From contig JAGOBN010000247.1 in assembly GCA_017999235.1 (NCBI GenBank), positions 1-6,485 on the forward strand: DNA of 6,485 bases, written 5' to 3'. The notes beneath the pieces were generated by a model. That model was not told the DNA's origin. It searched no databases and saw only the letters and a list, made by a program, of their open reading frames with translations. Shown here piece by piece: positions 5,635-6,485 of the stretch. The DNA comes from Anaerolineales bacterium. GTDB lineage: Bacteria > Chloroflexota > Anaerolineae > Anaerolineales > UBA6663. Position 1 is the first letter of the stretch, and the number at the start of each line of letters is the position of its first letter. The translations under genes were made by a program, and so were the position numbers.

Positions 5635-6485
5635 GCAGGATGCTCCTCTAGCGTTGCAGCGAGTTGTTTTTCGTATAACAGCAAATGGTTCTCAGTCTGA
5701 AAACCACACGTCTCGTAAAAAGCCACCGCGCCCGGGTTCTCCACCTCCGAGCAGACCGCGGCCTGGCGCAGACCGCGCGCCCGCATGCGGCGCAGGCCTT
5801 CCCAGATCACGGCCCGGCCCAGGCCCCGCCGTTGAAAGTCCGGGTGGGTCCCCACCGGCTCGAACAGCCCGAGGCCGTTTTCGTCGTCCGGCCACCAGAT
5901 GGCGAAGGCCGCGATCCGGCCATCCGGCGCGGCCGCCACCAGATCGCGTTCGCGGTCATACACCCGCGACCGTGTGAAGCGCTGATAGCGGGCCAGGTAG
6001 GGGCCCCACTCCCAGGTCGAACGGAACGCGCCGTACGAGGCCCGCGCCCGCGGCTCGGCTTCGGCTGCGCCGGCCACCGGCCGCACGCTAAAACCCGCGG
6101 GCCGGGCCGGCGCCGGCGCCGGCGCCTCCAGGGTCTGGGTCATGTAGTTCAGGGCGCCGCCGCCGCGCACAAAACCGCGCCGCTCCAGCCATTCCCGGCG
6201 GACGGTGTCCGTCTCCAAAATCCAGAAAGCCCGGAGGGTGGCGCCGCCCCGCGCGCGCACCCGCGCCGCGATCCCGGCCTCCGCCCAGGCGTGCATGGCC
6301 TCCGCTTCCGGCGTGCCGCGCAGGTCCGGCTGGACAAAGAGATCAAAGTACCCCTCCGCGGGCGTGAACAGCACCCAGCCCAGCAGCCGGCCGGCCGCTT
6401 CCCACAGCCAGACCTGATCCGTGAACGGGTCCGGGTCGGCATGGTAGAACTGCCACCAGCTGACATCGCCGGTGTGGACGTAGTA
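5631..6485 (-). CDS. GNAT-family N-acetyltransferase, tandem-type, 5' end outside window
   Basis: The frame is open to the right edge and gives 284 visible residues. The first possible start inside the window (GTG at 6374) is an internal valine: the 37 codons upstream of it encode plausible GNAT sequence, with Y-Y-V-H-T-G-D-V-S-W-W at the edge and V-W-L-W-E-A-A-G-R-L-L-G-W just before. The true start therefore lies off the window. The C-terminal domain (visible residues about 130-275) holds the acyl-CoA loop QRRGLG (218-223) in T-H-P-D-F-Q-R-R-G-L-G-R-A-V-I and the motif-B-like VAFYETCGF (254-262). The N-terminal half has strands and helices of a GNAT fold but no RxxGxG/A loop, so it looks degenerate, as in the paralog at 2193-3116. 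Substrate unknown. The TGA at 5633-5631 overlaps the next gene's ATG by 4 bases. It is the first gene of the operon seen here; any promoter is outside the window. Confidence 0.88.
   Translation of the reverse strand, partial: YYVHTGDVSWWQFYHADPDPFTDQVWLWEAAGRLLGWVLFTPAEGYFDLFVQPDLRGTPEAEAMHAWAEAGIAARVRARGGATLRAFWILETDTVRREWLERRGFVRGGGALNYMTQTLEAPAPAPARPAGFSVRPVAGAAEAEPRARASYGAFRSTWEWGPYLARYQRFTRSRVYDRERDLVAAAPDGRIAAFAIWWPDDENGLGLFEPVGTHPDFQRRGLGRAVIWEGLRRMRARGLRQAAVCSEVENPGAVAFYETCGFQTENHLLLYEKQLAATLEEHPA
5643..5649 (-). promoter_or_regulatory. Shine-Dalgarno for the tandem GNAT gene at 4612-5634
   Basis: On the minus strand AGAGGAG is followed by 8 bases and then the ATG at 5634. It lies inside the last codons of the upstream GNAT gene, which supports this ATG as the start and re-initiation across the 4-base overlap. 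Confidence 0.65.

Overview
A G+C-rich bacterial window (roughly two thirds G+C by eye) in which every supportable gene lies on the minus strand, packed head to tail with gaps of 5 to about 74 bases or a 4-base overlap. The layout suggests one operon read from right to left. Two-domain GNAT acetyltransferases in series beside an ABC-F ATPase, high Ala/Gly/Arg content and GCC/GGC codon preference would suit a Chloroflexota (Anaerolineae-like) genome. That placement is a guess from gene style, not from a marker gene.

In transcription order the window holds: (1) a GNAT-family acetyltransferase whose start lies beyond the right edge (6485 to 5631); (2) a tandem-domain GNAT protein (5634 to 4612) that overlaps gene 1 by ATGA; (3) a 68-base spacer with a perfect 9-bp GC-rich hairpin and a T7 tract, oriented as an intrinsic terminator for the opposite (+) strand; (4) an RtcB-type RNA ligase (4543 to 3122) with a strong Shine-Dalgarno that sets its start; (5) a second tandem-domain GNAT protein (3116 to 2193), 5 bases after rtcB; (6) an ABC-F translation-factor ATPase (2187 to 175), 5 bases after gene 5; (7) after 74 bases without a clear promoter, the first 33 codons of a probable further GNAT gene running off the left edge.

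Functionally the window combines RNA repair (RtcB joins 2',3'-cyclic phosphate or 3'-phosphate ends to 5'-OH ends), ribosome-associated ATPase activity (ABC-F proteins act at the E site on stalled or drug-bound ribosomes) and several acyl-CoA-dependent N-acetyltransferases of unknown substrate. The near-zero spacing of rtcB, GNAT and ABC-F predicts co-translation. A shared job in coping with translation stress or antibiotics is possible, but it is inference: GNAT genes are numerous in such genomes and the grouping could be incidental. There are no tRNA or rRNA genes, insertion sequences, CRISPR arrays or phage genes, and no gene-free stretch longer than 300 bases. The rest of the open reading frames, including long plus-strand ones, look like GC-driven shadows.
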